DNA of 64,000 nt from Pseudomonas sp. 10-1B (GCF_000935045.1 NZ_JYKS01000021.1:37761-101760), one strand, 5' to 3'; shown: positions 16,608 to 26,083, counted from the first letter of the stretch. Translations and numbers: made by a program. Notes: generated by a model not told the origin, from the letters alone.

Positions 16608-17999
16608 TCACCCCATCGACCGCGCCCCCACCGGTTGCGCATGGCCCCGCGAGGTCACGATTCCCAGGAAGGAAATCACCAGCGCCAGGCCCAATGTCGA
16701 ACTCACCTCCGCCCGGTGCTCGGGCGTGTACATCATCACCGCCAGTGCCCCGGCAATGAAGATGATCACCGCCCAGGTCAGGTACGGGAACAGCCACATG
16801 CGGAATTTCAGCTCGGTGTTCTCCCGCTCCAGGCGACGGCGCATGCGCAGCTGCGAGATGGCGATGACCATGTACACCAGCAGGGCGATGGCACCAGAAC
16901 TGGCCAGCAGGAATTCGAACACACCCTTCGGCGCAAAGTAGTTGAGGATGGCAATGGCCGCACCGATCAGGGTGCTGCCGAACACCGCAGCGCGCGGTAC
17001 GCCAACCTTGGAGGTCTTGTTGAGGAAGGCCGGGGCGTCACCGCGCTTGGCCAGCGAGTACATCATCCGCGAGGCGATGTAGATCGACGAGTTCATGCAA
17101 CTGGTCACGGCTACCAGCACCACCAGGTCGACCATGAACGCCGCATTGGGGATGTTCATGATCTCCAGCGCACGCTGGTACGAACCCACCACTGCCAGTT
17201 GCGGGTCGTTCCACGGCACCACCGAGATGATCACGAAAATCGACAGGATGTAGAAGGTACTGATGCGCCAGATCACCGAGCGGGTAGCCTTGGCGATGTT
17301 GCGCGACGGGTCGCTGGACTCGGATGCGGCGATGGTCACCGCCTCGGTGCCGATGAAGCTGAACATCACGGTGATGAACGCGCCGACCACCGCCGACCAG
17401 CCCTTCGGCGCAAAGCCGCCGTACTCGGCCATCAGCCCGCTCAGGCCGCTGACTTCGCGGTTGGGCAGCCAGCCCATCAGCGCGGCGAAGCCCAGGCCGA
17501 TGAAGCCAAGAATGGCGGTGACCTTGAGGATGGCGAACCAGAACTCGAACTCGCCGTACTTGGCCACGCTGAACAGATTGGTACCGGCCAGCAACAGCAC
17601 CGAGGCCAGGGCGAAGATCCAGCTGTCCACCTGCGGGAACCAGGCGTTCAGCACATGCCCGGCAGCCAACGCTTCGATCGGGATCACCAGTACCCAGAAC
17701 CACCAGTACAACCAGCCGATGGTGTAGCCGGCCCAGCGGCCGATGGCCTGGTCGGCATAGGTGGAAAACGATCCGGTGTCAGGGTGTGCCACGGCCATTT
17801 CGCCGAGCATGCGCATGACCAGCACCACCAGGGTACCGGCCACGAAATAGGAAATTATGGTTGCTGGCCCGGCCGCCGCGATGGCGTGGCCAGAGCCTAC
17901 GAAAAGTCCGGCGCCGATGATGCCGGCGATGGACAGCATCGTTACATGACGTGGCTTGAAACCTTGTGCAAGGTTGCCATCAGATCCCACGGTGTTCAT
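16608..17999 (-). CDS. gabP: Amino-acid permease, GABA permease (GabP) type
   Basis: APC-superfamily permease of 463 residues and 12 helices. It resembles E. coli GabP along its length: RHVTMLSIAGIIGAGLFVGS in TM1, DTGSFSTYADQAIGRWAGYT, IGWLYWWFWVLVIPIEA, NIPNAAFMVD and VTSCMNSSIYIASRMMYSLA. It should import GABA or a related amino acid by proton symport. It is followed by its own terminator and is monocistronic; no gabD/gabT genes are nearby, so the precise substrate (GABA or another amino acid) is inferred from similarity alone. Confidence 0.82.
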   Translation of the reverse strand: MNTVGSDGNLAQGFKPRHVTMLSIAGIIGAGLFVGSGHAIAAAGPATIISYFVAGTLVVLVMRMLGEMAVAHPDTGSFSTYADQAIGRWAGYTIGWLYWWFWVLVIPIEALAAGHVLNAWFPQVDSWIFALASVLLLAGTNLFSVAKYGEFEFWFAILKVTAILGFIGLGFAALMGWLPNREVSGLSGLMAEYGGFAPKGWSAVVGAFITVMFSFIGTEAVTIAASESSDPSRNIAKATRSVIWRISTFYILSIFVIISVVPWNDPQLAVVGSYQRALEIMNIPNAAFMVDLVVLVAVTSCMNSSIYIASRMMYSLAKRGDAPAFLNKTSKVGVPRAAVFGSTLIGAAIAILNYFAPKGVFEFLLASSGAIALLVYMVIAISQLRMRRRLERENTELKFRMWLFPYLTWAVIIFIAGALAVMMYTPEHRAEVSSTLGLALVISFLGIVTSRGHAQPVGARSMG

Positions 18000-18317
18000 T
18001 GATGTTGTTCTCTTTTTGCTGACACAAGGATGGACGGGCAGGCGTAGGCGAAAAATATCTCCTTTGAAATCAATAAGTCGACACGTTGCTCGCGTGCTGT
18101 TGTTGATTTTTGGCGCGCATCACAGATGCGACGTGTCAGTGCAATTCGGGCTTCATTTAAGCCTTGCAGGGCTGTGGGAAATTACACGAGAACGCCTCGC
18201 AACTATTCGATCACGACAGGGCATTTCCCTGAGCGCCAGATGTCGTGAATGGCATGTCCGATCGCGTCATCGGGCCATCTGGGGCTTTTGTTTTTCATTT
18301 GGATGTGTGTTGCCTGG
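18000..18317. other. Upstream region of the permease gene
   Basis: No gene was found. It should contain the permease promoter; no convincing -35/-10 pair stood out. The rest of the gap to 18490 is a REP pair and a terminator, listed separately. Confidence 0.4.
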
Positions 18318-18418
18318 GCCGGCCCTATCGCCGGCAAGCCAGCTCCCACATGTACAGCGCAGGTCTGGAGGCTTAGGGTATCCCTGTGGGAGCGGGCGAG
18401 CCCGCGAAGAGGCCGGCA
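18318..18418. repeat. REP pair, mixed types
   Basis: One REP of the TGG/CCG form (atcgccggcaagccagctccc) and, inverted, one of the GGG/CCC form (gtgggagcgggcgagcccgcg). A pair joining the two REP types is less common here than same-type pairs. Confidence 0.85.
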
Positions 18419-18446
18419 CAGGCAAAAGCACATTCAGCCACCCACA

Positions 18447-18472
18447 AAAAAGCCCCGGTCTCCCGGGGCCTC
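18447..18472 (-). terminator. Rho-independent terminator of the GarP/GudP-like transporter gene
   Basis: On the minus strand GCCCCGG, a 4-nt loop and CCGGGGC are followed by TTTTTT, about 20 nt past the transporter stop. Confidence 0.85.
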
Positions 18473-18490
18473 TGTTGCCAAGGCGTCTGC

Positions 18491-19834
18491 CTACGCCTGC
18501 CCGGTACGCTCGAAGCGCCGGGCCAGCAACAGGTAAGCGAGGATCCCCAGCACGCCATGGGCGGCCACGAACCAGAGTGCGTTGTGGAACGAACCAGTGC
18601 TGGCCACCACATAACCGATCACCAGTGGGGTGACGATGCCGGCAACGTTGCCAATGCCGTTGAACACGCCACCGCACAGGCCAACCATCTTCTTCGGCGC
18701 CACATCCGACAGCACCGCCCAGCCCACCGCCGCCAGGCCCTTGCCGAAGAAGGCCAGGGTCATCAGGGCGATCACCGCCGCGTTGCCCTCCACATAGTTG
18801 GCCAGCACCAAGGTGGTGGACAGTGCCATGCCGATGATGAACGGGGTCTTGCGCGCCCTGGACGGATGCACGCCACGGCGGATCAGCCAGTCAGACACGA
18901 AGCCACCGAGGATGCCACCGGTAAAGCCGCAAATCGCAGGCAACGCGGCCACCCAGCCAGCTTCCATGATGGTCATGCCGCGGCCCTTGATCAGGTAGAT
19001 CGGGAACCAGGTGATGAAGAAGTAGGTAAGCGCGGTGATGCAGTATTGGCCCAGGTACACCGCCCACAGGTTGCGGCTGGTGAACAGCTGCATGACTTCG
19101 GCACGGGTCGGCTTGCTTTTGGCCGCCTTGCGTTCCTTTTCCAGGTCGACCAGCGCGCCGCCTTCACGCATGTAGTCCAGCTCTTCGCGGCTCAGCCACG
19201 GCGCATTGTGCGGCTCATGATACAGGCGGAACCACACGACACTCAGCAGCAACCCCAATACCCCCATCCAGATGAACACCTGCTCCCAGCTCAGCGTATG
19301 GGTCATCCATGCCATCAGCGGGGCGAACACCACCACAGCCATGTACTGCGCCGAGTTGAACAGTGCAGAAGCAGTGCCGCGTTCACGCGTGGGGAACCAG
19401 CAACTGACGATGCGCGAGTTGGCCGGGAAGGCCGGCGACTCCACCAGGCCGAGCATGAAACGCATGGAAAACAGCGCCACCGCGGCGGATACACCGGCCA
19501 GGCCCATCCAGCCCACGGTGCCTTGCAGCAAGGTGAACAGCGACCAGAGGATCAGGCTGATGCCATAGACGCGGCGGGCGCCGAAGCGGTCGAGCAGCCA
19601 GCCACCAGGGACCTGGCCCAAGGCGTATGCCCAGGCGAAAGCGGAGAAGACCATGCCCAGCATGACCGGGTCCATGCCGAGGTCCTTGAGCACCTCGGTA
19701 CCGGTGATCGACAAGGTGGCGCGGTCAGCGTAGTTGATGACGGTGATGACGAAGATAAGTGCCAGGACCAGGAAGCGATGGCGACCGATCCCGGCCACAG
19801 CCTGCGTTGCGGCGACGGCGGATTTGCTGTTCAT
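18491..19834 (-). CDS. MFS transporter, glucarate/galactarate (GarP/GudP) type
   Basis: Anion:cation symporter-family MFS protein of 447 residues and 12 helices. It closely resembles E. coli GarP/GudP: NYADRATLSITGTEV in TM1, SAFAWAYALGQVPGGWLLDR, FPANSRIVSCWFPTRERGTA, FFITWFPIYLIKGRGM and LAFFGKGLAAVGWAVLSD. It should import aldarates (glucarate, galactarate) or a related sugar acid. It ends in its own terminator. It lies 3' of the hydroxyacid dehydrogenase gene, separated by a REP, and close to a second sugar-acid transporter gene at 23731, so the region is dedicated to sugar-acid use. Confidence 0.82.
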   Translation of the reverse strand: MNSKSAVAATQAVAGIGRHRFLVLALIFVITVINYADRATLSITGTEVLKDLGMDPVMLGMVFSAFAWAYALGQVPGGWLLDRFGARRVYGISLILWSLFTLLQGTVGWMGLAGVSAAVALFSMRFMLGLVESPAFPANSRIVSCWFPTRERGTASALFNSAQYMAVVVFAPLMAWMTHTLSWEQVFIWMGVLGLLLSVVWFRLYHEPHNAPWLSREELDYMREGGALVDLEKERKAAKSKPTRAEVMQLFTSRNLWAVYLGQYCITALTYFFITWFPIYLIKGRGMTIMEAGWVAALPAICGFTGGILGGFVSDWLIRRGVHPSRARKTPFIIGMALSTTLVLANYVEGNAAVIALMTLAFFGKGLAAVGWAVLSDVAPKKMVGLCGGVFNGIGNVAGIVTPLVIGYVVASTGSFHNALWFVAAHGVLGILAYLLLARRFERTGQA

Positions 19835-19902
19835 GTGGACCCTCTTGCTTCTCGGTGGAAGCGATTGTTCTTGTGCAGAGAAGGTGTGGCCTTGTGTTGC
19901 CT

Positions 19903-19981
19903 GTGCCGGCCTCTTCGCGGGTGAACCCGCTCCTACAAGGGGGGTGACCCATGTAGAGCGGGCTTGCCCGCGAAAGGGCCC
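19903..19981. repeat. REP pair
   Basis: Two inverted GGG/CCC-type REP copies (ttcgcgggtgaacccgctcc ... gagcgggcttgcccgcgaa) between the hydroxyacid dehydrogenase and the transporter genes. Confidence 0.8.
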
Positions 19982-19987
19982 TGTCAG

Positions 19988-20953
19988 TCAAACCACCCGA
20001 TTCGGCGGCAGCTCACCGCTAAAACAGGCTTCAAGGTTGTGCAGGACCATGCGCCCCATCTCCAACCGGGTTTGTAGCGTGGCGCTGCCGCGATGCGGTT
20101 GCAGGCTGGCCTGGTTCAGGTCCAGCAAGGCCGGCGGCACATGCGGCTCATCGACGAACACATCCAGCCCGGCACCGGCAATGCGCCCTTCGCGCAACGC
20201 CTCCACCAGTGCATCCTCGTCGACCAACTTGCCGCGTGCCACGTTGATCAGGTAACCCTGCGGCCCTAATGCCTCCAGCACCTCGGCCGTCACCAGCACT
20301 TGCCCGCCATCAGCGGAAGCGGCCACTACCAGCACATCCACCGAACGCGCCAGCTCAACCAGCTCGGGCTCGTAGCGGTACCCCGTTTCTGGCTGCTCGT
20401 GTCGCCCGTTGTAGGCGATGCTCATGTCGAAGGCTGCGGCGCGGCGAGCGATTGCCTTACCCACCTGACCCAGGCCGACGATGCCCAGCGCGCAGCCACT
20501 GACCCGCCGTGCCAACGGCAGGTCGACCTTGCCCCACAAGCCATCGCGCACCAGCCGCTCCCCCTCGCCCAGGCGGCGCAGGCTGCTGATGATCAGGCCC
20601 ATGGCCAGGTCGGCCACATCGGCGGTGAGTACGCCCGGCGTGGTGGTGACATGAACGCCGCGGCTGGCCGCGTGGCGCAGGTCGACAGCATCGGTGCCGA
20701 TGCCGCTGATGGCGATGATCTGCAGCGCGGGCAGCTGGTCCATCAGCGCATTGGACAGCCCCTTGGCACCGCCGGTGACCACGCCGCGAATACGCGGGCC
20801 AACTTCCTCCAGCAGCTGTTGCGGGTTGTGTTGCTGATACAGGCGATGCACCTGATAGGCGTTGACCAGTTGGGCATCGATGGCCTCTGGTACGGGCTGG
20901 GTCAACAGCACTTCGATGGAATTGTCGTTCATCATGGGCATCCGGCAGTTCAA
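19988..20953 (-). CDS. D-2-hydroxyacid dehydrogenase (hydroxypyruvate/glyoxylate reductase type)
   Basis: NAD(P)-dependent D-2-hydroxyacid dehydrogenase, 321 residues if started at the TTG. The Rossmann motif GIVGLGQVGKAIARR is followed by YNGRHEQ, whose Arg suggests NADPH preference. Catalytic residues are in place: Arg in INVARGKLVDEDAL, Glu in LDVFVDEP and His in LQPHRGSA. It probably reduces 2-ketogluconate, hydroxypyruvate or glyoxylate. Start uncertain: TTG 20953 has GAGG at a good distance, whereas ATGs at 20941 and 20935 have weak ribosome sites. It is divergent from a LysR gene 77 nt away, its likely regulator. Confidence 0.85.
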   Translation of the reverse strand: MNCRMPMMNDNSIEVLLTQPVPEAIDAQLVNAYQVHRLYQQHNPQQLLEEVGPRIRGVVTGGAKGLSNALMDQLPALQIIAISGIGTDAVDLRHAASRGVHVTTTPGVLTADVADLAMGLIISSLRRLGEGERLVRDGLWGKVDLPLARRVSGCALGIVGLGQVGKAIARRAAAFDMSIAYNGRHEQPETGYRYEPELVELARSVDVLVVAASADGGQVLVTAEVLEALGPQGYLINVARGKLVDEDALVEALREGRIAGAGLDVFVDEPHVPPALLDLNQASLQPHRGSATLQTRLEMGRMVLHNLEACFSGELPPNRVV

Positions 20954-21014
20954 GACATGCCTCGATGCTAGGCCGCGATTTGATACAGGTCTAATATAGA
21001 TGCTGGATCGAATA

Positions 21015-21029
21015 ATTCAGGAATTGAAT
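21015..21029. promoter_or_regulatory. Small palindrome before the LysR start
   Basis: ATTCA, 5 nt, TGAAT ends one base before the LysR ATG, in the 77-nt divergent promoter region. It could be an autoregulatory LTTR half-site arrangement or chance. Confidence 0.25.
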
Positions 21030-21030
21030 C

Positions 21031-21918
21031 ATGGAGCTGCACCAGTTGCGCTGCTTCGTGGCCGTTGCCGAAGAGCTGCATTTCGGCCGCGCCGCCACCC
21101 GTCTGCACATGACCCAGCCGCCCTTGAGCCGGCAAATCCAGCTGCTGGAACATGCCCTGGGCGTACTGCTGCTCGAACGTAACAACCGCCAGGCACGGCT
21201 GACCCTGGCGGGCCAGAGCTTTCTCGAAGATGCCCGGCGCATCCTGCAGATCGCCGAGTCGGCCAGCCAGTCAGCGCGGCGTATTGCCCATGGCGAAGCG
21301 GGCCGTTTAACCCTGGGTTTCACCGCAGTGGGCGCCTATAGCATGGTCCCGCGCCTGCTGGTGCATGCCGGGCAAACGCTGCCGGATATAGAGTTGGTGC
21401 TTAGCGAGCGCGTCTCCAGCACCCAGGTACACGACCTGGAAGCTGGGCTGATCGATGTCGGCCTGGTACGTCAGGTGTTGCCCAGCGCACGCGTGGAATA
21501 CCTGCCGATCCACCGCGAACCCTTCGTCGCCGCCTTGCCTGCCAGGCATGCCCTGGCGGCGCGCGAGCGGCTCAGGCCGAGCGACTTCGACCAGCAACCG
21601 TTCGTGATGTACAGCGCCAACGAAGGGCGCTATTTCCATGACCGCATCGCCAACCTGTTTGCCCGGCACGAAGTGCAGCCACGGTATCTGCACCAGTTGG
21701 GGCAGACTCATTCGATCCTGGGGTTGGTCAATGTGGGATTGGGGTGCGCGGTGGTGCCGGCTTCGTCGCAGGCGTTGCGCCTGGACCAGGTGGCGTTCAG
21801 GCCGCTGGTGGGGATGGAGCAGCAAGCGGAGATTTTCCTGGCGTTCTGCCGGGATAGCCCCAACCCGGTGCTGGGGGCATTCGTGGAGATGGCGCGGGCC
21901 TTCTTTGAACAGCATTAA
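21031..21918 (+). CDS. LysR family transcriptional regulator
   Basis: A 295-residue LTTR. Its N-terminal helix-turn-helix reads MELHQLRCFVAVAEELHFGR and AATRLHMTQPPLSRQIQLLE, the subclass seen with aromatic- or hydroxy-acid catabolic genes (BenM/CatR-like start). The effector domain has LTLGFTAVGAYSMVP and LVNVGLGCAVVPASSQ. It is divergent from the 2-hydroxyacid dehydrogenase and likely controls it, perhaps with the downstream GarP/GudP-like transporter. Confidence 0.87.
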   Translation: MELHQLRCFVAVAEELHFGRAATRLHMTQPPLSRQIQLLEHALGVLLLERNNRQARLTLAGQSFLEDARRILQIAESASQSARRIAHGEAGRLTLGFTAVGAYSMVPRLLVHAGQTLPDIELVLSERVSSTQVHDLEAGLIDVGLVRQVLPSARVEYLPIHREPFVAALPARHALAARERLRPSDFDQQPFVMYSANEGRYFHDRIANLFARHEVQPRYLHQLGQTHSILGLVNVGLGCAVVPASSQALRLDQVAFRPLVGMEQQAEIFLAFCRDSPNPVLGAFVEMARAFFEQH

Positions 21919-21920
21919 CC

Positions 21921-22348
21921 TGTACCGGCCTCTTCGCGGGTAAACCCGCTCCCACAGGATCAACACAGGCCTCAAGCGCTGTGCAGTAGCTGTGGACCAC
22001 TGCCTTGCTCAAAAACTGAAGGCTTGCGCAAATCTCTGTGGGAGCGGCTTTAGCCGCGAACACCGGCAAAGCCGGTGCCATCCACCGCGCTCGGCTCTTC
22101 GCGGGCTCGCCCGCTCCCACAGGATCAACACAGGACTCAAGCGCTGTGCAGTAGCTGTGGGCCACTGCCTTGCTCAAAAACTGAAGGTTTGCGCAATCTC
22201 TGTGGGAGCGGCTTTAGCCGCGAACACCGGCAAAGCCGGTGCCATCCACCGCGCTTGGCTCTTCGCGGGCTCGCCCGCTCCCACAGGCACTCTACAGGCC
22301 TGAGGGCTGCACCGTACCTGTGGGAGCGGGCATGCCCGCGAAGAGGTC
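21921..22348. repeat. REP cluster with a 165-bp tandem duplication
   Basis: Six REP-like palindromes fill the gap between the LysR and glucarate dehydratase stops. A unit at 21957-22121 (165 bp) is repeated directly at 22122-22285 (164 bp), with four substitutions and a 1-nt deletion. Each unit holds two REPs around the hairpin ACCGGCAAAGCCGGT. The stop-to-stop position suggests transcription attenuation or mRNA protection; no coding signal is present. Confidence 0.9.
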
Positions 22349-22355
22349 AGCAGCC

Positions 22356-23711
22356 CTAGCGCACCAGGCAAGGCCGCTTGTTATCGAAGCTCCACCCAGG
22401 GATCAGGAACTGCATCGCCACACTATCATCCCGCGCCCCCAGCCCCATGTTGCGGTAGCACTCGTGGGCCTTGGCCAACTGGTCTTCATCCAGCTCAACC
22501 CCCAGCCCCGGCCGCGCCGGCACGTGCACATGGCCGTCGACAATGCGCAGCGGGTCGCGGGTCAGGCGCTGGCCGTCCTGCCAGATCCAGTGGGTGTCGA
22601 TCGCCGTGATCTCGCCCGGCGCCGCCGCGGCCACCTGGGTGAACATCGCCAGCGAAATATCGAAGTGGTTGTTCGAATGCGAACCCCAGGTCAGCCCCCA
22701 GTCGTTGCACATCTGCGCCACACGCACCGAGCCCTGCAAGGTCCAGAAATGCGGGTCGGCCAGCGGAATGTCTACCGACTGCAACTGGATCGCATGGCCC
22801 ATCTGCCGCCAGTCAGTAGCGATCATGTTGGTGGCGGTGGGCAAGCCGGTCGCGCGACGGAACTCGGCCATCACCTCACGGCCCGAGTAACCGTTCTCGG
22901 CACCGCACGGGTCTTCGGCGTAGGCCAGCACGTCGTGCTTGTCGCGGCACAGGGCAATGGCCTCCTTCAGCGACCAGGCGCCGTTCGGGTCCAGGGTGAT
23001 GCGTGCTTCAGGGAAGCGTTCGGCCAGGGCCGTCACCGCTTCCATCTCCTCTTCGCCCCGCAGCACCCCACCCTTGAGCTTGAAGTCACTGAAGCCATAG
23101 CGCGCCTTGGCGGCTTCGGCCAGGCGCACTACCGCCTCCGCGGTCAGGGCCTTTTCGTGGCGCAGGCGGAACCAGTCGTCATCGGCATCCGCCTCGTTAC
23201 GGTAGGCCAGGTCGGTCTGCTGGCGGTCACCGATATAGAACAGGTAACCCAGCATCTTCACCGCATCGCGCTGCTGGCCCTCGCCCAGCAGTGCCGCCAT
23301 GGGCACGTTCAGGTGCTGGCCGAGCAGGTCCAGCAGCGCCGACTCGATGGCCGTTACTGCATGCACGGTAATGCGCAGGTCGAAGGTCTGCAGGCCACGC
23401 CCGGCCGCGTCGCGGTTGGCGAAGGTCTGGCGCATGGCATTGAGCACACGCTGGTAATGGCCGATCGGCTGGCCGACCACCAGGCTGCGGGCGTCTTCCA
23501 GGGTCTGGCGGATCTTCTCGCCGCCGGGTACCTCGCCCAGGCCGGTATTGCCGGCGCTGTCACGCAGCACCACCACGTTACGGGTAAAGAACGGGCCATG
23601 CGCGCCACTGAGGTTGAGCAGCATGCTGTCGTGGCCGGCCACGGGGATCACCCGCAAGTCGGTGACCACGGGGGTGCTGCTGTGAACGGCGGGGGTTGTC
23701 TGCATGTTCAT
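22356..23711 (-). CDS. gudD: Glucarate dehydratase
   Basis: Enolase-superfamily dehydratase converting D-glucarate (and L-idarate) to 5-keto-4-deoxy-D-glucarate, 451 residues. Catalytic and metal residues fall where expected: KLK at 211-213 (catalytic Lys213), Asp241 (LDPNGAW), Glu266 (AEDP), Asn295 (ATNMIATD) and the base His345 ([10 protein letters not shown]), each shifted by +6 from E. coli GudD. The start is ATG 23711 (MNMQTTP). It lies 19 nt after the transporter stop, so transporter and enzyme form one operon. The next enzymes (keto-deoxyglucarate dehydratase, semialdehyde dehydrogenase) are not in the window. Confidence 0.95.
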   Translation of the reverse strand: MNMQTTPAVHSSTPVVTDLRVIPVAGHDSMLLNLSGAHGPFFTRNVVVLRDSAGNTGLGEVPGGEKIRQTLEDARSLVVGQPIGHYQRVLNAMRQTFANRDAAGRGLQTFDLRITVHAVTAIESALLDLLGQHLNVPMAALLGEGQQRDAVKMLGYLFYIGDRQQTDLAYRNEADADDDWFRLRHEKALTAEAVVRLAEAAKARYGFSDFKLKGGVLRGEEEMEAVTALAERFPEARITLDPNGAWSLKEAIALCRDKHDVLAYAEDPCGAENGYSGREVMAEFRRATGLPTATNMIATDWRQMGHAIQLQSVDIPLADPHFWTLQGSVRVAQMCNDWGLTWGSHSNNHFDISLAMFTQVAAAAPGEITAIDTHWIWQDGQRLTRDPLRIVDGHVHVPARPGLGVELDEDQLAKAHECYRNMGLGARDDSVAMQFLIPGWSFDNKRPCLVR

Positions 23712-23730
23712 GGTTGTTGTCTCGCAGTCA

Positions 23731-25083
23731 TCAGTGGGTCTGGCCCAGGGCCGAAGGGGCCTTGAGCTCGTCAGAAGGGGCGCCCTTTGGGCGAGTGCGT
23801 ACAAAGAAGATGGCAATCGCCGCCAGCACCGAGGTCACGGCCAGGCCATACAAGCCACCCTGGATAGACCCGGTCTGCTGCTCCAGCAGGCCGAAGGTAG
23901 TGGGGGCGACGAAACCGCCCAGGTTGCCGACCGAGTTGATCAGGGCGATTACCGCCGCCGCGATGCGCGCATCCAGGTAGCCCTGTGGGATCGGCCAGAA
24001 CAGTGACGAGGCCGACTTGAAACCAATGGCCGCGAAGCACACGGCGACGAAGGCGAACACCGGCCCACCAGTGGTGGACATGAACATGCCGATGGCGGCA
24101 ACCACCAGCGCCCCCGCCACCCAGGCCTGCTGGAATTTCCAGCGCGCGGAGCCGGCGGCGAAGGCGTACATGGCCAGGATCGAGATCAGCCACGGGATCG
24201 AGTTGAAGAAGCCGACCTGCAGGTCGCTGAGGTCGCCCATGCGCTTGATGATGCTCGGCAGCCAGAAGGTGGCGGCATAGATGGTCAGCTGGATGCAGAA
24301 GTAGATCAGGCAGAACAGCACGATCTGGCGGTCCTTGAGCAGGCTCCAGGCCGACGGCTTGACCGCGCCGAGCGCCTCGCGCTGCTGCTGCTCGCGGTCG
24401 ATGGTGGCCACCAGCGCATCCTGCTCGGCCTGGCTCAGCCACTTGGCATCCTGCGGTTTGGAGTCGAGCCAGAAGAACACGAAGAAGCACAGCGTGACCG
24501 AGGCCATGCCTTCGATGAACAGCATCCACTGCCAGCCGTGCATGCCCAGGCCCTGGATCTGCATCAGCGCGCCGGCCAGTGGCCCGGAAATCAGCGAGGC
24601 CAGCGCCGAGCCGCTGAGGAAGATGGCAATCGCCTTGCCCCGCTCGGCGGCGGGCAGCCAGCGGGTGAAGTAATAGATCACCCCCGGGAAGAAGCCCGCT
24701 TCGGCCACGCCGAGCAGAAAGCGCAACACGTAGAACTGGGTTTCGTTCTGCACGAAGGCCATGGCGGTGGCCACCAACCCCCAGGTGAACATGATGCGGG
24801 TCAGCCACAAGCGCGCACCCACGCGCTGCAGCAGCATGTTAGAGGGCACTTCGAACAGTGCATAACCAATGAAGAACAGCCCGGCGCCAAAGCCATAGGC
24901 CGCGGCGCTGATACCCAGGTCGCTTTCCAGGTGCGGGCGGACGAAGCCGATGTTGACGCGGTCGAGGTAGTTGACGATGAACATGATGACGAACAGCGGC
25001 AGGACGTGGCGCTTGACCTTGGCCACGGCGCAGGCCAAGGCATCGCCTTCATTCCGGGTAGACGGAGCGAGGGTGTCGTTCAC
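23731..25083 (-). CDS. MFS sugar-acid transporter (ACS family), glucarate operon
   Basis: MFS permease of 450 residues and 12 helices, in the anion:cation symporter branch (phthalate/tartrate/glucarate-type): [20 protein letters not shown] in TM1, [39 protein letters not shown]. It begins at GTG 25083 with GGGAG 8 nt upstream; the longer frame beyond runs through the operator region. It is transcribed ahead of gudD, so glucarate or galactarate import is the likely job. It belongs to a different branch from the GarP/GudP-like transporter at 18491. Its promoter region carries the operator at 25165. Confidence 0.88.
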   Translation of the reverse strand: MNDTLAPSTRNEGDALACAVAKVKRHVLPLFVIMFIVNYLDRVNIGFVRPHLESDLGISAAAYGFGAGLFFIGYALFEVPSNMLLQRVGARLWLTRIMFTWGLVATAMAFVQNETQFYVLRFLLGVAEAGFFPGVIYYFTRWLPAAERGKAIAIFLSGSALASLISGPLAGALMQIQGLGMHGWQWMLFIEGMASVTLCFFVFFWLDSKPQDAKWLSQAEQDALVATIDREQQQREALGAVKPSAWSLLKDRQIVLFCLIYFCIQLTIYAATFWLPSIIKRMGDLSDLQVGFFNSIPWLISILAMYAFAAGSARWKFQQAWVAGALVVAAIGMFMSTTGGPVFAFVAVCFAAIGFKSASSLFWPIPQGYLDARIAAAVIALINSVGNLGGFVAPTTFGLLEQQTGSIQGGLYGLAVTSVLAAIAIFFVRTRPKGAPSDELKAPSALGQTH

Positions 25084-25164
25084 TTGCGGATCTCCCACTA
25101 ATTGTTTTTGTGCGGGTCTAGGTTGTCTGACATGGCAGTGGGGTCGAGCATATGCCTGACACGG

Positions 25165-25175
25165 TTGTACGACAA
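25165..25175. promoter_or_regulatory. Operator 1 of the FadR-type regulator (transporter side)
   Basis: TTGTACGACAA, a TTGT-N3-ACAA palindrome of the size and symmetry used by GntR/FadR-family repressors. It lies 82 nt upstream of the transporter GTG. It is the exact reverse complement of the site at 25310. Confidence 0.65.
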
Positions 25176-25309
25176 GATCAGCAGCGCGGTAAAAATTGCA
25201 AAATACAAGCTGTAAAAATGCCATTTTGCTGCGATCTTGCAAAAACAGCGTAACTTCTCGCTTCTCAGCCTAGCGAAAAATTCGGCAAAAAATATTTATA
25301 TCGATTAAC

Positions 25310-25320
25310 TTGTCGTACAA
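25310..25320. promoter_or_regulatory. Operator 2 of the FadR-type regulator (regulator side)
   Basis: TTGTCGTACAA, extended by C and G to a 13-bp palindrome frame, 24 nt upstream of the regulator ATG. It is identical to operator 1 read on the other strand, which argues strongly for one repressor acting on both promoters. Confidence 0.65.
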
Positions 25321-25344
25321 GACAAACAAGAAACGGATCGCCCC

Positions 25345-26046
25345 ATGGACCCCGAACACGCCCGCAAGCGCGGCCATAGCCGCGCCCATGACCTGGTTTC
25401 CAGCCTGACCCAGCAAATTTTGCTGGGCACCTTCAAGCCGGGTGACAAGCTGCCCTCGGAAAACACCCTGGTACGTGAGCACGGGGTCAGCCGCACTGTG
25501 GTCCGCGAAGCCTTGTCGAAGTTGCAGGCCTCGGGGCTGGTGGAGCCGCGCCACGGTATCGGTACGTTCGTGATGGAGCGCCAGGCCCAGGCCGGCCTGC
25601 GCATCGCGGCAGAAAGCGCGGCGAATGTGCGCGACCTGCTGGAGCTGCGCATTGGCCTGGAGGGCCAGGCCGCCGCCTTGGCCGCGCTGCGTCGTGATGA
25701 AGGGCATTTGGCACGGATGCGCCAGGCACTGGATGACTACCAGGACCTGGCCGCCGCTGGCGACAGCTGCATCGAGGCCGACCGGCGCTTTCACCTGTTG
25801 ATTGCCGAGGCCACCGGCAACCTGTATTTCACCGAAATGCTGCTGCAGCTGGGCAATGGCCTGATTCCGCGCAATCGCATGGCCGTGGCCGAACGCAGCG
25901 GGGCGAAGCTGGCGCGGCAGGCGTACCTGGCCAACCTGGAGCATGAGGCGATTCTCAATGCCATCCGCCGGCAGGACCCGGATGCAGCGCGCGCGGCGGT
26001 GTGCCTGCACCTGTCCAATAGCCGTGATCGGCTGTTGCCCGACTGA
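25345..26046 (+). CDS. GntR/FadR-family (FCD domain) transcriptional regulator
   Basis: A 233-residue regulator. The N-terminal GntR winged helix reads GDKLPSENTLVREHGVSRTVVREALSKLQASGLVEPRHGIGTFV, given here only as its key blocks LPSE, VSRTVVREAL and GIGTFV; a C-terminal FCD helical ligand domain follows (LLELRIGLEGQAAALAAL, HLLIAEATGN, H at the metal-site positions). It is divergent from the transporter-gudD operon, with matching operators on both sides, so it is most likely a glucarate/galactarate-responsive repressor that also regulates itself. Confidence 0.88.
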   Translation: MDPEHARKRGHSRAHDLVSSLTQQILLGTFKPGDKLPSENTLVREHGVSRTVVREALSKLQASGLVEPRHGIGTFVMERQAQAGLRIAAESAANVRDLLELRIGLEGQAAALAALRRDEGHLARMRQALDDYQDLAAAGDSCIEADRRFHLLIAEATGNLYFTEMLLQLGNGLIPRNRMAVAERSGAKLARQAYLANLEHEAILNAIRRQDPDAARAAVCLHLSNSRDRLLPD

Positions 26047-26083
26047 TTGTCAGGCAGCGCTCTGCCTTCGGACCTGATGCGGT

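Noticed and set aside
18236..18295. A plus-strand stem (CCAGATG ... CATCTGG) followed by T-rich sequence
   Set aside because: The loop is over 30 nt and no plus-strand gene ends upstream, so a terminator is unlikely.
21957..22285. Repeats resembling a CRISPR array
   Set aside because: Only two units of 165 bp, made of REP palindromes, with no short direct repeats, unique spacers or cas genes.
22239..23765. A long plus-strand frame opposite gudD, starting in a REP cluster
   Set aside because: It begins in repeat DNA and follows the antisense of gudD, so it is not a gene.
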